Under the pieces are notes generated by a model. That model was not told where the DNA came from and ran no database searches. It saw nothing but the letters and a program-made list of their open reading frames with translations. This document shows, in pieces, positions 20,686 through 29,365 of a stretch of DNA of 31,915 nt. The position numbers and the translations under genes are program-made. Location: assembly GCA_016290695.1 (NCBI GenBank), contig JAEEUX010000001.1, positions 1-31,915 on the forward strand, read 5' to 3'. Source of the DNA: Oscillospiraceae bacterium. GTDB taxonomy: Bacteria > Bacillota > Clostridia > Oscillospirales > Oscillospiraceae. Position 1 is the stretch's first letter. The number at the start of each line of letters is the position of its first letter.

Positions 20686-22167
20686 ATGGAAGATAAATCG
20701 AAATTTTACAGCAGAATTGTCGGCGAGGGCATTACATTTGACGATGTGCTTCTCGTTCCCTCAGCCAGCGAGGTCGTTCCCGGCGACGTGGACCTTTCCA
20801 CGCGGCTCACTAAAAAAATCAAACTCAATATTCCGCTCGTGAGCGCAGCCATGGATACCGTTACAGAGTATCGCATGGCTATTGCTATTGCCAGAGAGGG
20901 CGGCATCGGTATCATCCACAAGAACATGACTATCGACCAGCAGGCGGAACAGGTCGACATGGTAAAGCGCTCTGAAAACGGCGTTATCACGAACCCGTTC
21001 TATCTTTCCCCCACACACACCCTCGCACAGGCCGACGAGCTCATGGCAAAGTACAAGATTTCAGGTGTCCCCATAGTTGACGAGAAGAAGCGCCTTGTCG
21101 GCATCATAACGAACCGCGATATGAAATTTGAAGAGAACCTTGAAAGACCGATCTATGAGGTAATGACCAAGGAAAACCTCGTTACCGCCCGCGAGGGGAC
21201 GACTCTTTCCGAGGCGCGCGAGATTCTTCGCCGCCATAAGGTGGAGAAGCTTCCTATCGTAGACGATAATTTCGTCCTCAAGGGGCTTATTACTATAAAG
21301 GACATTGAGAAGGCCCTGACATATCCCCGCAGCGCGAGAGATGAAAAGGGCCGTCTCGTTGTCGGTGCAGCGCTCGGCATAACAGCCGATGTTCTTGACA
21401 GAGCTTCCGCGCTTATAGACGCGGGCGTCGATGTGCTCGGTCTCGATTCCGCTCACGGCCAGCAGAGAAACGTTCTCAACTGCGTCGATATGATAAAGTC
21501 CAAATACCCGGATGTTCAGCTAATCGCGGGCAATATCGCGACCTATGAGGGCGCGCGCGACCTTATAAAAGCGGGCGCGGACTGCATAAAGGTCGGTATC
21601 GGCCCCGGCTCCATCTGCACCACCCGCGTAATCGCGGGTATCGGTGTGCCGCAGATAACGGCAATAGCAAACGCCGCCGAGGCTGCGGCCGAGTACGATA
21701 TTCCCATCATTGCCGACGGCGGCATCAAGTATTCCGGTGATATTGTTAAGGCTCTCGGTGCGGGCGCCAACGCCGTTATGATGGGCTCGCTCTTCGCCGG
21801 CTGCGAGGAAAGCCCCGGAGAGAGCGAAGTGTATCAGGGCCGCCAGTTCAAGGTTTATCGCGGCATGGGCTCCCTTGCCGCGATGGCGAAGGGCAGCAAG
21901 GACAGATATTTCCAGGAGAACAGCAAGAAGCTTGTTCCCGAAGGTGTTGAGGGCCGCGTCCCCTATAAGGGAACCGTTTCTGACACCATCTATCAGATGA
22001 TAGGCGGCATCCGCTCCGGCATGGGTTATTGCGGAACTCCCACCATTGACGATCTGCGTACGAAGGCGAAGTTCATCAAGATTACGAGCGCAGCTCTCAA
22101 GGAAAGCCATCCGCACGATATTTACATTACTAAGGAAGCTCCGAACTACAGCATGAATCCGCAATGA
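20686..22167 (+). CDS. guaB: Inosine-5'-monophosphate dehydrogenase
   Basis: NAD-dependent oxidation of IMP to XMP, the committed step of GMP synthesis. The TIM barrel is split by a CBS-domain pair at about 98-212 (VPIVDEKKRLVGIITNRD; LPIVDDNFVLKGLIT). The catalytic loop GPGSICTTR carries C311; DGGIKYSGDIVKALGAGA and GSLFAGCEESPGE bind phosphate; the flap has GMGSLAAM and the EGRVPYKG segment. Length is 493 from ATG 20686, chosen because GAGG (20676-20679) lies 6 bases upstream. An earlier ATG at 20662 has no ribosome site. The next gene starts 22 bases after the stop, so guaB-sirtuin-GT26-tmk may be one unit. Confidence 0.96.
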   Translation: MEDKSKFYSRIVGEGITFDDVLLVPSASEVVPGDVDLSTRLTKKIKLNIPLVSAAMDTVTEYRMAIAIAREGGIGIIHKNMTIDQQAEQVDMVKRSENGVITNPFYLSPTHTLAQADELMAKYKISGVPIVDEKKRLVGIITNRDMKFEENLERPIYEVMTKENLVTAREGTTLSEAREILRRHKVEKLPIVDDNFVLKGLITIKDIEKALTYPRSARDEKGRLVVGAALGITADVLDRASALIDAGVDVLGLDSAHGQQRNVLNCVDMIKSKYPDVQLIAGNIATYEGARDLIKAGADCIKVGIGPGSICTTRVIAGIGVPQITAIANAAEAAAEYDIPIIADGGIKYSGDIVKALGAGANAVMMGSLFAGCEESPGESEVYQGRQFKVYRGMGSLAAMAKGSKDRYFQENSKKLVPEGVEGRVPYKGTVSDTIYQMIGGIRSGMGYCGTPTIDDLRTKAKFIKITSAALKESHPHDIYITKEAPNYSMNPQ

Positions 22168-22189
22168 TTTGCTGAAAGGGTGAAGGGTT

Positions 22190-22906
22190 ATGAGCGGCAA
22201 CATTGAACAGCTTAAAAAATGGGTCGAAGACTCGGATAATATAGTTTTCTTTGGCGGCGCAGGCGTGAGCACGGAGTCCGGCATCCCGGATTTCCGCAGC
22301 GTTGACGGCCTTTATAACCAGCAGTATGATTATCCGCCGGAAACGATCATCAGCCATAGCTTTTTCATGAAAAACCCCAAGGAGTTTTACCGCTTTTACA
22401 GGGATAAAATGATATACCGCGAAGCGCAGCCCAACGCCTGCCATAAAAAGCTCGCCGAGCTTGAAGCGCGCGGGAAGCTGAAGGCCGTCATTACCCAGAA
22501 TATTGACGGGCTCCATCAGCTTGCCGGAAGCAAGGAAGTTCTTGAGCTTCACGGCACGGTCTTGAAAAACCGCTGCATGGAGTGCGGGAAGAAATATTCG
22601 CTCGACGATATTATGAACGGCGAGGACGTTCCGCGCTGTTCCTGCGGCGGCATAATTAAGCCCGAAGTCGTCCTCTACGAGGAGGGGCTCGACGACGATG
22701 TTATCAGCCGCGCGGTGAGCTATATCAGAAACGCGGACATGCTCATAATCGGCGGAACCTCGCTTTCGGTTTACCCGGCGGCGGGCCTTATCAATTATTA
22801 CAGAGGGCATAAGCTTGTCCTCGTGAACAAAAGCGCCACGCCCTATGACAGCGAGGCGGACTTGCTTATTGCTGAAAAAATCGGAGAAGTGTTCGCTTCT
22901 CTTTAA
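22190..22906 (+). CDS. cobB: NAD-dependent protein deacylase, sirtuin family
   Basis: Removes acyl groups from protein lysines, consuming NAD. Motifs in order: FGGAGVSTESGIPDFRS (NAD binding), the TQNIDGLHQ segment, LELHGT with the catalytic histidine, a zinc site CMEC...CSCGG, GGTSLSVYPAAG and LVLVNKS. Length 238 is normal. It lies 22 bases after guaB and 15 bases before the glycosyltransferase, so it is cotranscribed, although a functional link with GMP synthesis is not obvious. The specific acyl preference cannot be read from sequence. Confidence 0.94.
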   Translation: MSGNIEQLKKWVEDSDNIVFFGGAGVSTESGIPDFRSVDGLYNQQYDYPPETIISHSFFMKNPKEFYRFYRDKMIYREAQPNACHKKLAELEARGKLKAVITQNIDGLHQLAGSKEVLELHGTVLKNRCMECGKKYSLDDIMNGEDVPRCSCGGIIKPEVVLYEEGLDDDVISRAVSYIRNADMLIIGGTSLSVYPAAGLINYYRGHKLVLVNKSATPYDSEADLLIAEKIGEVFASL

Positions 22907-22921
22907 CAGGCGGTGATTTGA

Positions 22922-23650
22922 TTGCGAACCGAAATACTGGGAGTGGGCTTTGACAGCCTCACAAAAGCGGAGGCTGCCGACAAAGCTTTTTCTCTTATGG
23001 AGGAACGCAGAGCCGCCTATGTCGTTACGCCGAACCCGGAGATAGTGATGCTCTGCAATAAGGACGCCGGGATGATGGAGGCGACGCGGAAGGCCGACCT
23101 CGTCATACCGGATGGCATCGGCGTAATATACGGCGCAAAAATCCTTTCCCGCCCGCTCAAGGAGCGCGTTCCGGGCATAGAGCTCGCTACGGAGCTTATA
23201 TCCCGCCTCCCGGATAAAAACAAATCCGTTTTCCTTTTCGGCGCGAAGCCGGGAATAGCGGATATGGCGGCTCAGGAGCTTCAGAAGAAGTACCCGGGCC
23301 TCAAGGTCTGCGGGACGGAGAACGGTTATTTCACGGACGACGCTCCTATAATAGAAAAAATAAACGCCGCCGCGCCGGACCTTTTGCTCGTATGCCTTGG
23401 CGCGCCGAAGCAGGAAAAATGGATGCTCGCGAACACGGGCAAGCTGAACGCAGGACTCATGATGGGTCTCGGCGGCTCGCTCGACGTTTTTGCGGGCGTT
23501 GTTCAGCGCTCGCCCGATTCATGGAACCGGCTCGGGCTTGAGTGGCTTTACCGGCTCATAAAGCAGCCCTCGCGTATAAAAAGGATGATAAAGCTTCCGC
23601 TTTTCCTTTTTGCCGCAGTGGGTGAGCGTATCAGAGGTAAAAAACAATGA
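22922..23650 (+). CDS. WecG/TagA/CpsF-family (GT26) glycosyltransferase
   Basis: Transfers a sugar, often N-acetylmannosamine, onto a lipid-linked acceptor during synthesis of wall teichoic acid or another surface polymer. Family segments: VVTPNPEIVMLC, ADLVIPDGIGVIYGAK, ERVPGIEL, FGAKPGIADMAA, LLVCLGAPKQEKWM and GGSLDVFAGVVQRSP. 242 residues is normal. The start is TTG 22922, with AGGCGGTGA about 6 bases upstream. The C-terminal basic and hydrophobic segment (RIKRMIKLPLFLFAAVG) is the usual membrane-contact region. It overlaps tmk by 4 bases. No other teichoic acid genes are nearby, so the polymer is unknown. Confidence 0.92.
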   Translation: MRTEILGVGFDSLTKAEAADKAFSLMEERRAAYVVTPNPEIVMLCNKDAGMMEATRKADLVIPDGIGVIYGAKILSRPLKERVPGIELATELISRLPDKNKSVFLFGAKPGIADMAAQELQKKYPGLKVCGTENGYFTDDAPIIEKINAAAPDLLLVCLGAPKQEKWMLANTGKLNAGLMMGLGGSLDVFAGVVQRSPDSWNRLGLEWLYRLIKQPSRIKRMIKLPLFLFAAVGERIRGKKQ

Positions 23651-24321
23651 AAAATGGTAAGCTTATCGTTTTTGAAGGGATAGACGGCTCGGGCAAGTCC
23701 ACGCAGTATTCGCTTTTGTGCCAGTCGCTTCACGCAAAGAGCGTGGAGTTTAAAAACCTCGTCTTCCCACAGTATTCGGAGGAATCATCCGCGCTCATAA
23801 AGATGTATCTTCGCGGCGAGTTTGGCGATAAGCCCGGCGAAGTAAACGCCTATGCCGCGTCAAGCTTTTTTGCTGTGGACAGATATGCCTCGTTTAAGAA
23901 GACCTGGGGCGATTATTATTCTGCGGGCGGCCTTATCGTTACCGACAGGTACACTACATCAAACGCCGTGCATCAGGCTTCCAAGCTCAGAAAAGGCGAG
24001 CGCGGGGAGTTTTTCTCCTGGCTCTATGATTTTGAGTATAATAAGCTTGGTATGCCTGCACCGGACAAGGTTATATATATGGACGTTTCGCTTGAAATCT
24101 CATGCGAGCAGCTTAGAAAGAGAGAACTCGACACCGGGACGAACGCGGACATCCATGAGAAAGACAGGGAATACCTTGCAAGCTGCCTCGACGCGGCGCG
24201 CGACGCCTGCAAGTATTATGGCTGGGATAGGCTGAACTGTCTCGACGGAGACGGGAAAATGAGGTCGCTTGAGGATATTCACGCGGAAGTATTAAGCAAA
24301 TTGGAAGATGTTTTTGTTTGA
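23647..24321 (+). CDS. tmk: Thymidylate kinase
   Basis: Phosphorylates dTMP to dTDP. P-loop FEGIDGSGKST lies at about 9-19, the DRYTTSNAVHQ segment carries the DR(Y/H/S) motif, and YMDVSLEISCEQLRKRE leads into the lid. Length 224 is a little longer than the common 205-215. It is translationally coupled to the preceding glycosyltransferase (ATGA). The middle region (VEFKNLVFPQYSEESSALIKMYLRGEFG, split around 33-60) places this in the clostridial tmk branch without the E. coli-like lid arginines, but I cannot assign the subtype firmly. Confidence 0.9.
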   Translation: MKNGKLIVFEGIDGSGKSTQYSLLCQSLHAKSVEFKNLVFPQYSEESSALIKMYLRGEFGDKPGEVNAYAASSFFAVDRYASFKKTWGDYYSAGGLIVTDRYTTSNAVHQASKLRKGERGEFFSWLYDFEYNKLGMPAPDKVIYMDVSLEISCEQLRKRELDTGTNADIHEKDREYLASCLDAARDACKYYGWDRLNCLDGDGKMRSLEDIHAEVLSKLEDVFV

Positions 24322-24394
24322 AACTGAAGTTGAATGTGATATACTTTTTATTCGGCGATGACTTTGAGACTGCCTGCAAGCCCTGACAGAACCG

Positions 24395-24420
24395 CGGAGG
24401 CTCTCCGCAGAGAGCCTCCG
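24395..24420. repeat. 10-bp perfect inverted repeat between tmk and the Cys/Gly-rich gene
   Basis: CGGAGGCTCT (24395-24404) and AGAGCCTCCG (24411-24420) around a 6-base loop lie in the convergent gap. Neither strand gives a clear T-tract after the stem, so termination is possible but not canonical. Confidence 0.6.
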
Positions 24421-24435
24421 TCTGAAAAAACGTTG

Positions 24436-24576
24436 TCAGCAGTTCCCGCAGTTATTTCCGCAGCCGCAGCCTCCGCAGCCGTTACCGCAGCCGCCGAAGT
24501 TGCCGGAATAGCAGATGATGAGAATAATGAGGATTATCCAAATCCAGGAATTATTACAAGAGTTTCCGCAAAACAT
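24436..24576 (-). CDS. Cys/Gly-rich single-helix micropeptide (chorion-like high-cysteine type)
   Basis: A 46-residue peptide not covered by usual length cut-offs. It begins MFCGNSCNNSW, has one hydrophobic helix (about 11-22, IWIILIILIICY) and ends in a Gly/Cys/Asn repeat tail with CGNGCGGCGCG and NNCGNC; nine cysteines in total. AAAGGA lies 7 bases before the ATG, which supports translation. Similar tiny proteins with a hydrophobic segment followed by Cys-Gly repeats are known in Clostridia under names such as high-cysteine chorion-class protein, and resemble YjcZ-type spore peptides. A spore or membrane location is inference. The antisense open frame here is a shadow. Confidence 0.75.
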   Translation of the reverse strand: MFCGNSCNNSWIWIILIILIICYSGNFGGCGNGCGGCGCGNNCGNC

Positions 24577-24638
24577 AGTGGAATCCTTTCTCCGCACGCA
24601 CAACTCCGGCTCCGCCCGTGCGGGTGGCTAAATTTTTT

Positions 24639-24665
24639 AAAACGCCTGATTTTCAGCGTTTTTCT
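24639..24665 (+). terminator. Possible intrinsic terminator upstream of mltG
   Basis: AAAACGC-C-TGA (24639-24649) pairs with TCAGCGTTTT (24653-24662), with one bulged C and a 3-base loop, followed by TC and more T. It could stop read-through from tmk, which would otherwise run antisense to the micropeptide gene. Confidence 0.4.
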
Positions 24666-24767
24666 CAGGAGCCTGTGAAACGGATGAAATTTTCTTCATC
24701 CTTCGGCTTATTCTATGTGCCGATTCTTTCCGAAGTTACAGTTACCGGAAAAAGAGGTGTTAATTTA

Positions 24768-26285
24768 ATGACAGACGATAATAACGATATTTTCTCCGGC
24801 TTTTCCTCGGGTAAGGACGAAGCCTTTGAAGAGTTTTTGAGGAGCATCGAACCTGAAGAGTCGGAGCAGAAGACGTCGGGCGCCGGCTTTGACGATTCCG
24901 AGATTATAAGCGACGAAGACCTTGCTAAGCTTCTCGGCATGAGCAGCGAGGAATTCAAAAACGTCGAAGCCTCGGTGGATGATAATACCCATGTTTATAA
25001 GGATGGTCTTCCCGCGGATAACCGGCGCGGAGACGCGAAAGACAAGAAGGATCGATCGGATAAGCTCGATATGACCCGGCGTATAGATTCTGCCGCAAGC
25101 CTTAGAACGGAAGCTGCCGAGCATAAGAAGGAACACGGTGAAGGCAAGGCGCAGCCAAAGAAGGATGAGGCGGAATCTGTGCCCCGCGAGGCGGAACCGT
25201 CAGAGAAACAAGAGGAGGTTACGCGCGCTGTGTATCGACGCAAAAACAGACGTCTCGGCTGCATGGGTGGCCTGCTCTATTTCATAATGATAGTCTGCAT
25301 CAGCGCGGTTCTCGCAGCCGTCGCCTGGGTGGCGGCGAACGACGTTCTCTCGCTCAATAAGCCTGAGGCAAAAGCGACAATAGTTGTTGCCGAGAATTTT
25401 ACCATAGACGAAGTAGCAGATTCTCTTAAGGAAGGCGGCATAATCCAATATCCCATACTATTCAAGCTCTTCGCCGGATTCTCCCACGCTTCCGAAAAGA
25501 TAGACCCCGGCGAGTACGAAATCAGCTCACAGCTTGATTACCGCGCCATTGTTACGCATCTCCAGCGCGGAGCTACGGAAGCTGTTACGACGAAACTCAC
25601 CATCCCAGAGGGCAAGACCGTGAAACAGACCTTTGAATTACTTGAAGAAGCGAATGTCTGCACGGTTGCCGAGCTTGAAGAGTACGCCAAAAACGGCGAG
25701 CTTGATTATTCCTTCCTCTCGCCGGATAAGCTTGGCTCGGACACGAGACTTGAGGGCTTCCTCTTCCCGGATACCTACGAGTTTTACGAGGAAGCGAGTC
25801 CGAAATACACGATCGAGAAATTCCTCGATAACTTCAAGCGCCGTATAACCGATGAAATGTACGCGCAGGCAGCGGAGCTGGGCAGGCCCTTCAACGAGAT
25901 ACTTACCGTCGCATCGATGATAGAGATGGAAGCCGCGTCAGATGCTGAAAGACCGCGTATTGCCTCCGTCATCTATAACCGCCTTAACAGCAGCTCCTTC
26001 GGTTATTTGCAGATAGACGCGACGGTTCAGTACGCTCTTGAAGAACGCAAGGATAAGCTCAGCTATGATGATCTTGAGGTGGATAGCCCGTATAACACCT
26101 ATAAGTACCAGGGCCTCCCGCCGGGACCCATTGCGAACCCGGGACTTGCCTCTATAAAAGCAGCGCTCAATCCCGAGAGTACGAGCTATTATTACTATGC
26201 GCTCAAGAAAGACGGAACGCATAAATTCTTTACCAATTATTCAGAATTTGAAGCCTTTGTCGCAAGCTCCGACTTCGGCGGATAA
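24768..26285 (+). CDS. mltG: Endolytic transglycosylase MltG (YceG family)
   Basis: Cleaves nascent glycan strands at the membrane and helps end chain elongation. Start ATG 24768 has AGAGGTG (24753-24759) 8 bases upstream; the frame is open to 24618, but that segment has no family character. The 505-residue protein has a long acidic, Lys/Glu-rich cytoplasmic region (1-160), one helix at about 165-190, and the extracytoplasmic YceG domain: EGKTVKQTFELL, LEGFLFPDTYEF, ILTVASMIEMEAA around 385-389 with the catalytic glutamate, IASVIYNRL, YLQIDATVQYAL, SPYNTYKYQGLPPGPIANPG. The long N-terminal tail is more typical of Firmicutes than the short E. coli form. It heads the alaS-HIT-comEC run. Confidence 0.93.
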   Translation: MTDDNNDIFSGFSSGKDEAFEEFLRSIEPEESEQKTSGAGFDDSEIISDEDLAKLLGMSSEEFKNVEASVDDNTHVYKDGLPADNRRGDAKDKKDRSDKLDMTRRIDSAASLRTEAAEHKKEHGEGKAQPKKDEAESVPREAEPSEKQEEVTRAVYRRKNRRLGCMGGLLYFIMIVCISAVLAAVAWVAANDVLSLNKPEAKATIVVAENFTIDEVADSLKEGGIIQYPILFKLFAGFSHASEKIDPGEYEISSQLDYRAIVTHLQRGATEAVTTKLTIPEGKTVKQTFELLEEANVCTVAELEEYAKNGELDYSFLSPDKLGSDTRLEGFLFPDTYEFYEEASPKYTIEKFLDNFKRRITDEMYAQAAELGRPFNEILTVASMIEMEAASDAERPRIASVIYNRLNSSSFGYLQIDATVQYALEERKDKLSYDDLEVDSPYNTYKYQGLPPGPIANPGLASIKAALNPESTSYYYYALKKDGTHKFFTNYSEFEAFVASSDFGG

Positions 26286-26327
26286 GCGGATAAAATATAG
26301 ATTTATATAACTGGGGGACTTCCTGAA

Positions 26328-28967
26328 ATGGAAAAATTAGGCCTTAATGAAATAAGAGAAAAATTTCTGTCCTTTTTTGAGACGAAGGGGCATCTTCGCC
26401 TTCCGAGTTTTTCGCTTATTCCGCAAAACGACGCTTCTCTTCTGCTCATAAATTCCGGCATGGCGCCCATGAAGCCCTATTTTACGGGCGAAGTCGAGCC
26501 GCCGAGAAGAAGAGTCTGCACCTGCCAGAAGTGCATCAGAACCGGCGATATTGAAAACATCGGCAAAACCGCCCGCCACGGAACTTATTTTGAAATGCTC
26601 GGCAACTTCTCATTTGGAGATTACTTCAAAAGAGAGGCCCTTTCCTGGAGCTGGGAGTTTCTCACCTCTCCCGAGTGGATGGCGATAGACCCCTCGAGGC
26701 TCTATCCCTCCATTTATGTAGACGACGATGAAGCCTTCGATATATGGACAAAGGAAATCGGCGTCGCGCCCGAGCGCATCACCCGCTTCGGCAAGGAGGA
26801 TAATTTCTGGGAGCATGGCTCCGGCCCCTGCGGCCCCTGCTCGGAGATTTACTTTGACCGCGGCGAGAAGTACGGCTGCGGCAAGCCGGACTGCAAGGTT
26901 GGCTGCGACTGCGACCGTTTCATAGAGATTTGGAACAACGTTTTTTCCCAGTTCAATAACGATGGGAACGGCAACTATACCGAGCTTGCTCAGAAAAACA
27001 TAGATACCGGCATGGGTCTTGAACGCCTCGCCGTCGTCTGCCAGGATGTTGACTCGCTCTTCGACGTTGATACCGTTATGAACATAACGAACAAGGTTTC
27101 GGAGATTACGGGCGCAAGATACGGCCAGAGCCATAAGACGGATGTTTCCCTCAGAGTCATTACAGACCATATCCGTTCCGCCACGTTTATGATTTCAGAT
27201 GGCGTCCTCCCCTCGAACGAGGGCAGAGGCTATGTCCTCAGAAGGCTTCTCCGCCGCGCCGCGCGCCACGGAAAGCTCCTCGGCGTGAACGAGCCCTTCC
27301 TCTATAAAGTCTGCGACATGGTTATCCATGAAAACGTCTGTGCCTATCCCGAGCTCGGCGAGAAGAAGGATTACATCACTCGCATCATCCGCCTTGAGGA
27401 AGAGAATTTCGCCAGAACCATCGACGGCGGCATGAAGATTTTTGAAGAGCTGCTTTCCGGCCACAGAGAGCGCGGGGAGAGCGTATTTTCCGGCGCCGAC
27501 GCCTTTAAGCTTTACGATACCTACGGTTTCCCGATCGACCTCACTATCGAAATGGTCGAGGAAGCGGGCATGAAGGTTGACCAGGAGGGCTTTGACAAGC
27601 TCATGCTTGAGCAGCGTGAACGCGCGAGAGAGGCGCGCAAGGCGCTCGGAGACCTCGCATGGGCGGGCATTGACCTCGGCATTGACGACAATACGCCCAC
27701 CGAGTTCCTCGGCTATACCGAGACCGAAGCAAAGGGCAAGGTCATCGCAATCGTGGCTGAGGGCGAAGCCTGCGCTTCCGCAAGAGAAGGGAACGAGGCT
27801 ATAATCGTTCTCGACAAGACCCCGTTCTATGCGGAAATGGGAGGCCAGGTTGCCGACCACGGAACACTTACGAACGGCAATATGCGCTTTGAGGTAACTG
27901 ACGTTCAGAAAAATAAGGGCGGCAAATTCCTGCATTACGGCAAGATAGTTTCCGGCTCCGTCTCCGTTGAGGACGAGGTCGTCGCCGCTATTGACACCGC
28001 CCGCAGAGCAGCTATCATGCGCGCTCACAGCGCCACGCACCTTCTTCAGAAGGCTCTGCGCGACGTTCTCGGCGATCACGTTCATCAGGCGGGCTCCCTC
28101 GTTGAGCCTGACAGACTCCGTTTCGACTTTACCCATTTCTCCGCGATAAGCGGCGAAGAGATGGCGAAAATCACCAACGAAGTCCTCGAAATGGTCATGG
28201 ACGGCATGAACGTAGATATCCGCGAAATGCCCATTGAGGAAGCTAAAAAATCCGGCGCGACGGCGCTTTTCGGCGAGAAATACGGCGATATCGTCCGCGT
28301 CGTAAACATGGGCGGCAAGTCAATAGAATTCTGCGGCGGAACGCATCTTGACAACACTGCAAAGGTCGGGCCTTTCCGCATAGTCTCAGAAAGCTCCATC
28401 GCTTCCGGCGTTCGCAGAATCGAAGCGATTACCGGCAAGGCTGTCATGGCTCAGCTTGACGAGTTTTACGCTAAGCTCTCGACTCTTTCCGAAATTCTCA
28501 AGACCACTCCCGGCGAGCTTATGACTAAGGCCGAGAACATGGTCAAGGAAATGAAGAATCTCAGACAGACCCTCGAAAAGCTTCAGGACGGAGCTCTTTC
28601 CGGCAAGGCGGAAAGTTTCCTCGTTGCCGCCAAGGAGATTAAGGGTCTCAAGGTGTTTACCGCGACGCAGACGGGGCTTACGGCGGATGATCTCCGCAAG
28701 CTCGGAGACTTTATCCGCGACAGGGAGCCGAAGGCGGTCGCCGTGCTCGCTTCTGTGAATGACGATAAAATAACCTTCCTCGCCGTATGTGGCAAGGAAG
28801 CCGTCGAAAAGGGCATCAAGGCCGGCGAAATAATCAAGAACGTATCCAAGCTTTGCGGCGGCAGCGGCGGCGGTAAGCCGGACAGCGCAATGGGCGGCGG
28901 CAAGGACGTTCTTGCCCTCGATAACGCCCTCGCCACGGTAGATGATTTCGTGAGCAGTAAAATCTGA
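26328..28967 (+). CDS. alaS: Alanine--tRNA ligase
   Basis: Class II synthetase for tRNA-Ala. The catalytic domain begins IREKFLSFFETKGH, followed by FINSGMAPMKP-like INSGMAPMKPYF, QKCIRTGDIENIGKTARH and EMLGNFSFGDYFK. GSGPCGPCSEIYFDRG and a cysteine cluster (CGKPDCKVGCDC) follow. The editing domain carries HSATHLLQKAL (HxxxH) and CGGTHLDNTAKVG, and the C-Ala/DHHA1 domain ends with GSGGGKPDSAMGGG. 879 residues is normal and all motifs are intact. GGGGGA lies before the ATG at a normal distance. No T-box leader is present in the 42 bases upstream, so it is transcribed with mltG. Confidence 0.97.
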   Translation: MEKLGLNEIREKFLSFFETKGHLRLPSFSLIPQNDASLLLINSGMAPMKPYFTGEVEPPRRRVCTCQKCIRTGDIENIGKTARHGTYFEMLGNFSFGDYFKREALSWSWEFLTSPEWMAIDPSRLYPSIYVDDDEAFDIWTKEIGVAPERITRFGKEDNFWEHGSGPCGPCSEIYFDRGEKYGCGKPDCKVGCDCDRFIEIWNNVFSQFNNDGNGNYTELAQKNIDTGMGLERLAVVCQDVDSLFDVDTVMNITNKVSEITGARYGQSHKTDVSLRVITDHIRSATFMISDGVLPSNEGRGYVLRRLLRRAARHGKLLGVNEPFLYKVCDMVIHENVCAYPELGEKKDYITRIIRLEEENFARTIDGGMKIFEELLSGHRERGESVFSGADAFKLYDTYGFPIDLTIEMVEEAGMKVDQEGFDKLMLEQRERAREARKALGDLAWAGIDLGIDDNTPTEFLGYTETEAKGKVIAIVAEGEACASAREGNEAIIVLDKTPFYAEMGGQVADHGTLTNGNMRFEVTDVQKNKGGKFLHYGKIVSGSVSVEDEVVAAIDTARRAAIMRAHSATHLLQKALRDVLGDHVHQAGSLVEPDRLRFDFTHFSAISGEEMAKITNEVLEMVMDGMNVDIREMPIEEAKKSGATALFGEKYGDIVRVVNMGGKSIEFCGGTHLDNTAKVGPFRIVSESSIASGVRRIEAITGKAVMAQLDEFYAKLSTLSEILKTTPGELMTKAENMVKEMKNLRQTLEKLQDGALSGKAESFLVAAKEIKGLKVFTATQTGLTADDLRKLGDFIRDREPKAVAVLASVNDDKITFLAVCGKEAVEKGIKAGEIIKNVSKLCGGSGGGKPDSAMGGGKDVLALDNALATVDDFVSSKI

Positions 28968-28987
28968 TTATACTGGAGGGAAACCGA

Positions 28988-29329
28988 ATGGAAGATTGCC
29001 TTTTTTGTAAAATTGCAGCCGGGGAAATTCCGTCCAAATGCGTTTATCAGGACGATCAGGTCTACGCATTTTACGATATTGACCCTCAGGCTCCAACGCA
29101 TTTTCTCGTTATCCCCAAGAAGCATATCGAGTCCGTCGCCGCGATAAACGCCGAAAACTCCGGCATCGTCGCGCACGCCTTTGAGGTAATAGCCAAGCTT
29201 GCTTCGGAGATGGGCTTCAAGGAAGGCTTCCGCGTTGTTTCCAACTGCGGTAAGCAGGCGGGGCAGAGCGTTTTTCATCTGCATTTTCACGTTCTCTCAG
29301 GACGTGATATGACATGGCCTCCCGGCTGA
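28988..29329 (+). CDS. HIT-family nucleotide hydrolase (HinT-like)
   Basis: Histidine-triad protein of 113 residues that hydrolyses purine nucleotide phosphoramidates such as AMP-lysine or AMP esters. The N-terminal CLFCKIAAGEIPS is the classic start, followed by YAFYDIDPQAPTHFLVIPKKH. The triad motif appears as SVFHLHFHVLSG near residues 94-105. The C terminus DMTWPPG is the usual WPPG end. A strong GGAGGG site precedes the ATG. Linkage alaS-HIT-comEC is common in Clostridia, so this is likely operonic; an AlaRS-related role in clearing aminoacyl-adenylates is an inference from the family. Confidence 0.94.
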   Translation: MEDCLFCKIAAGEIPSKCVYQDDQVYAFYDIDPQAPTHFLVIPKKHIESVAAINAENSGIVAHAFEVIAKLASEMGFKEGFRVVSNCGKQAGQSVFHLHFHVLSGRDMTWPPG

Positions 29330-29365
29330 CAAACAAATAATGACAAAGAAAGGAAGATTGCCGCC

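Noticed and set aside
24592..24623. CCGCACG/CGTGCGG inverted repeat upstream of the micropeptide gene
   Set aside because: Only 7 bp with an 18-base loop; could affect the leader of the micropeptide RNA but too weak to call a regulatory element.
24358..24678. 106-codon plus-strand frame after tmk
   Set aside because: Ala/Pro/Arg-rich translation is the antisense of the Cys/Gly-rich micropeptide gene; the start lacks a ribosome site.
26286..26327. Possible T-box or leader for alaS
   Set aside because: The gap is only 42 bases and contains just the ribosome site; no room for a T-box.
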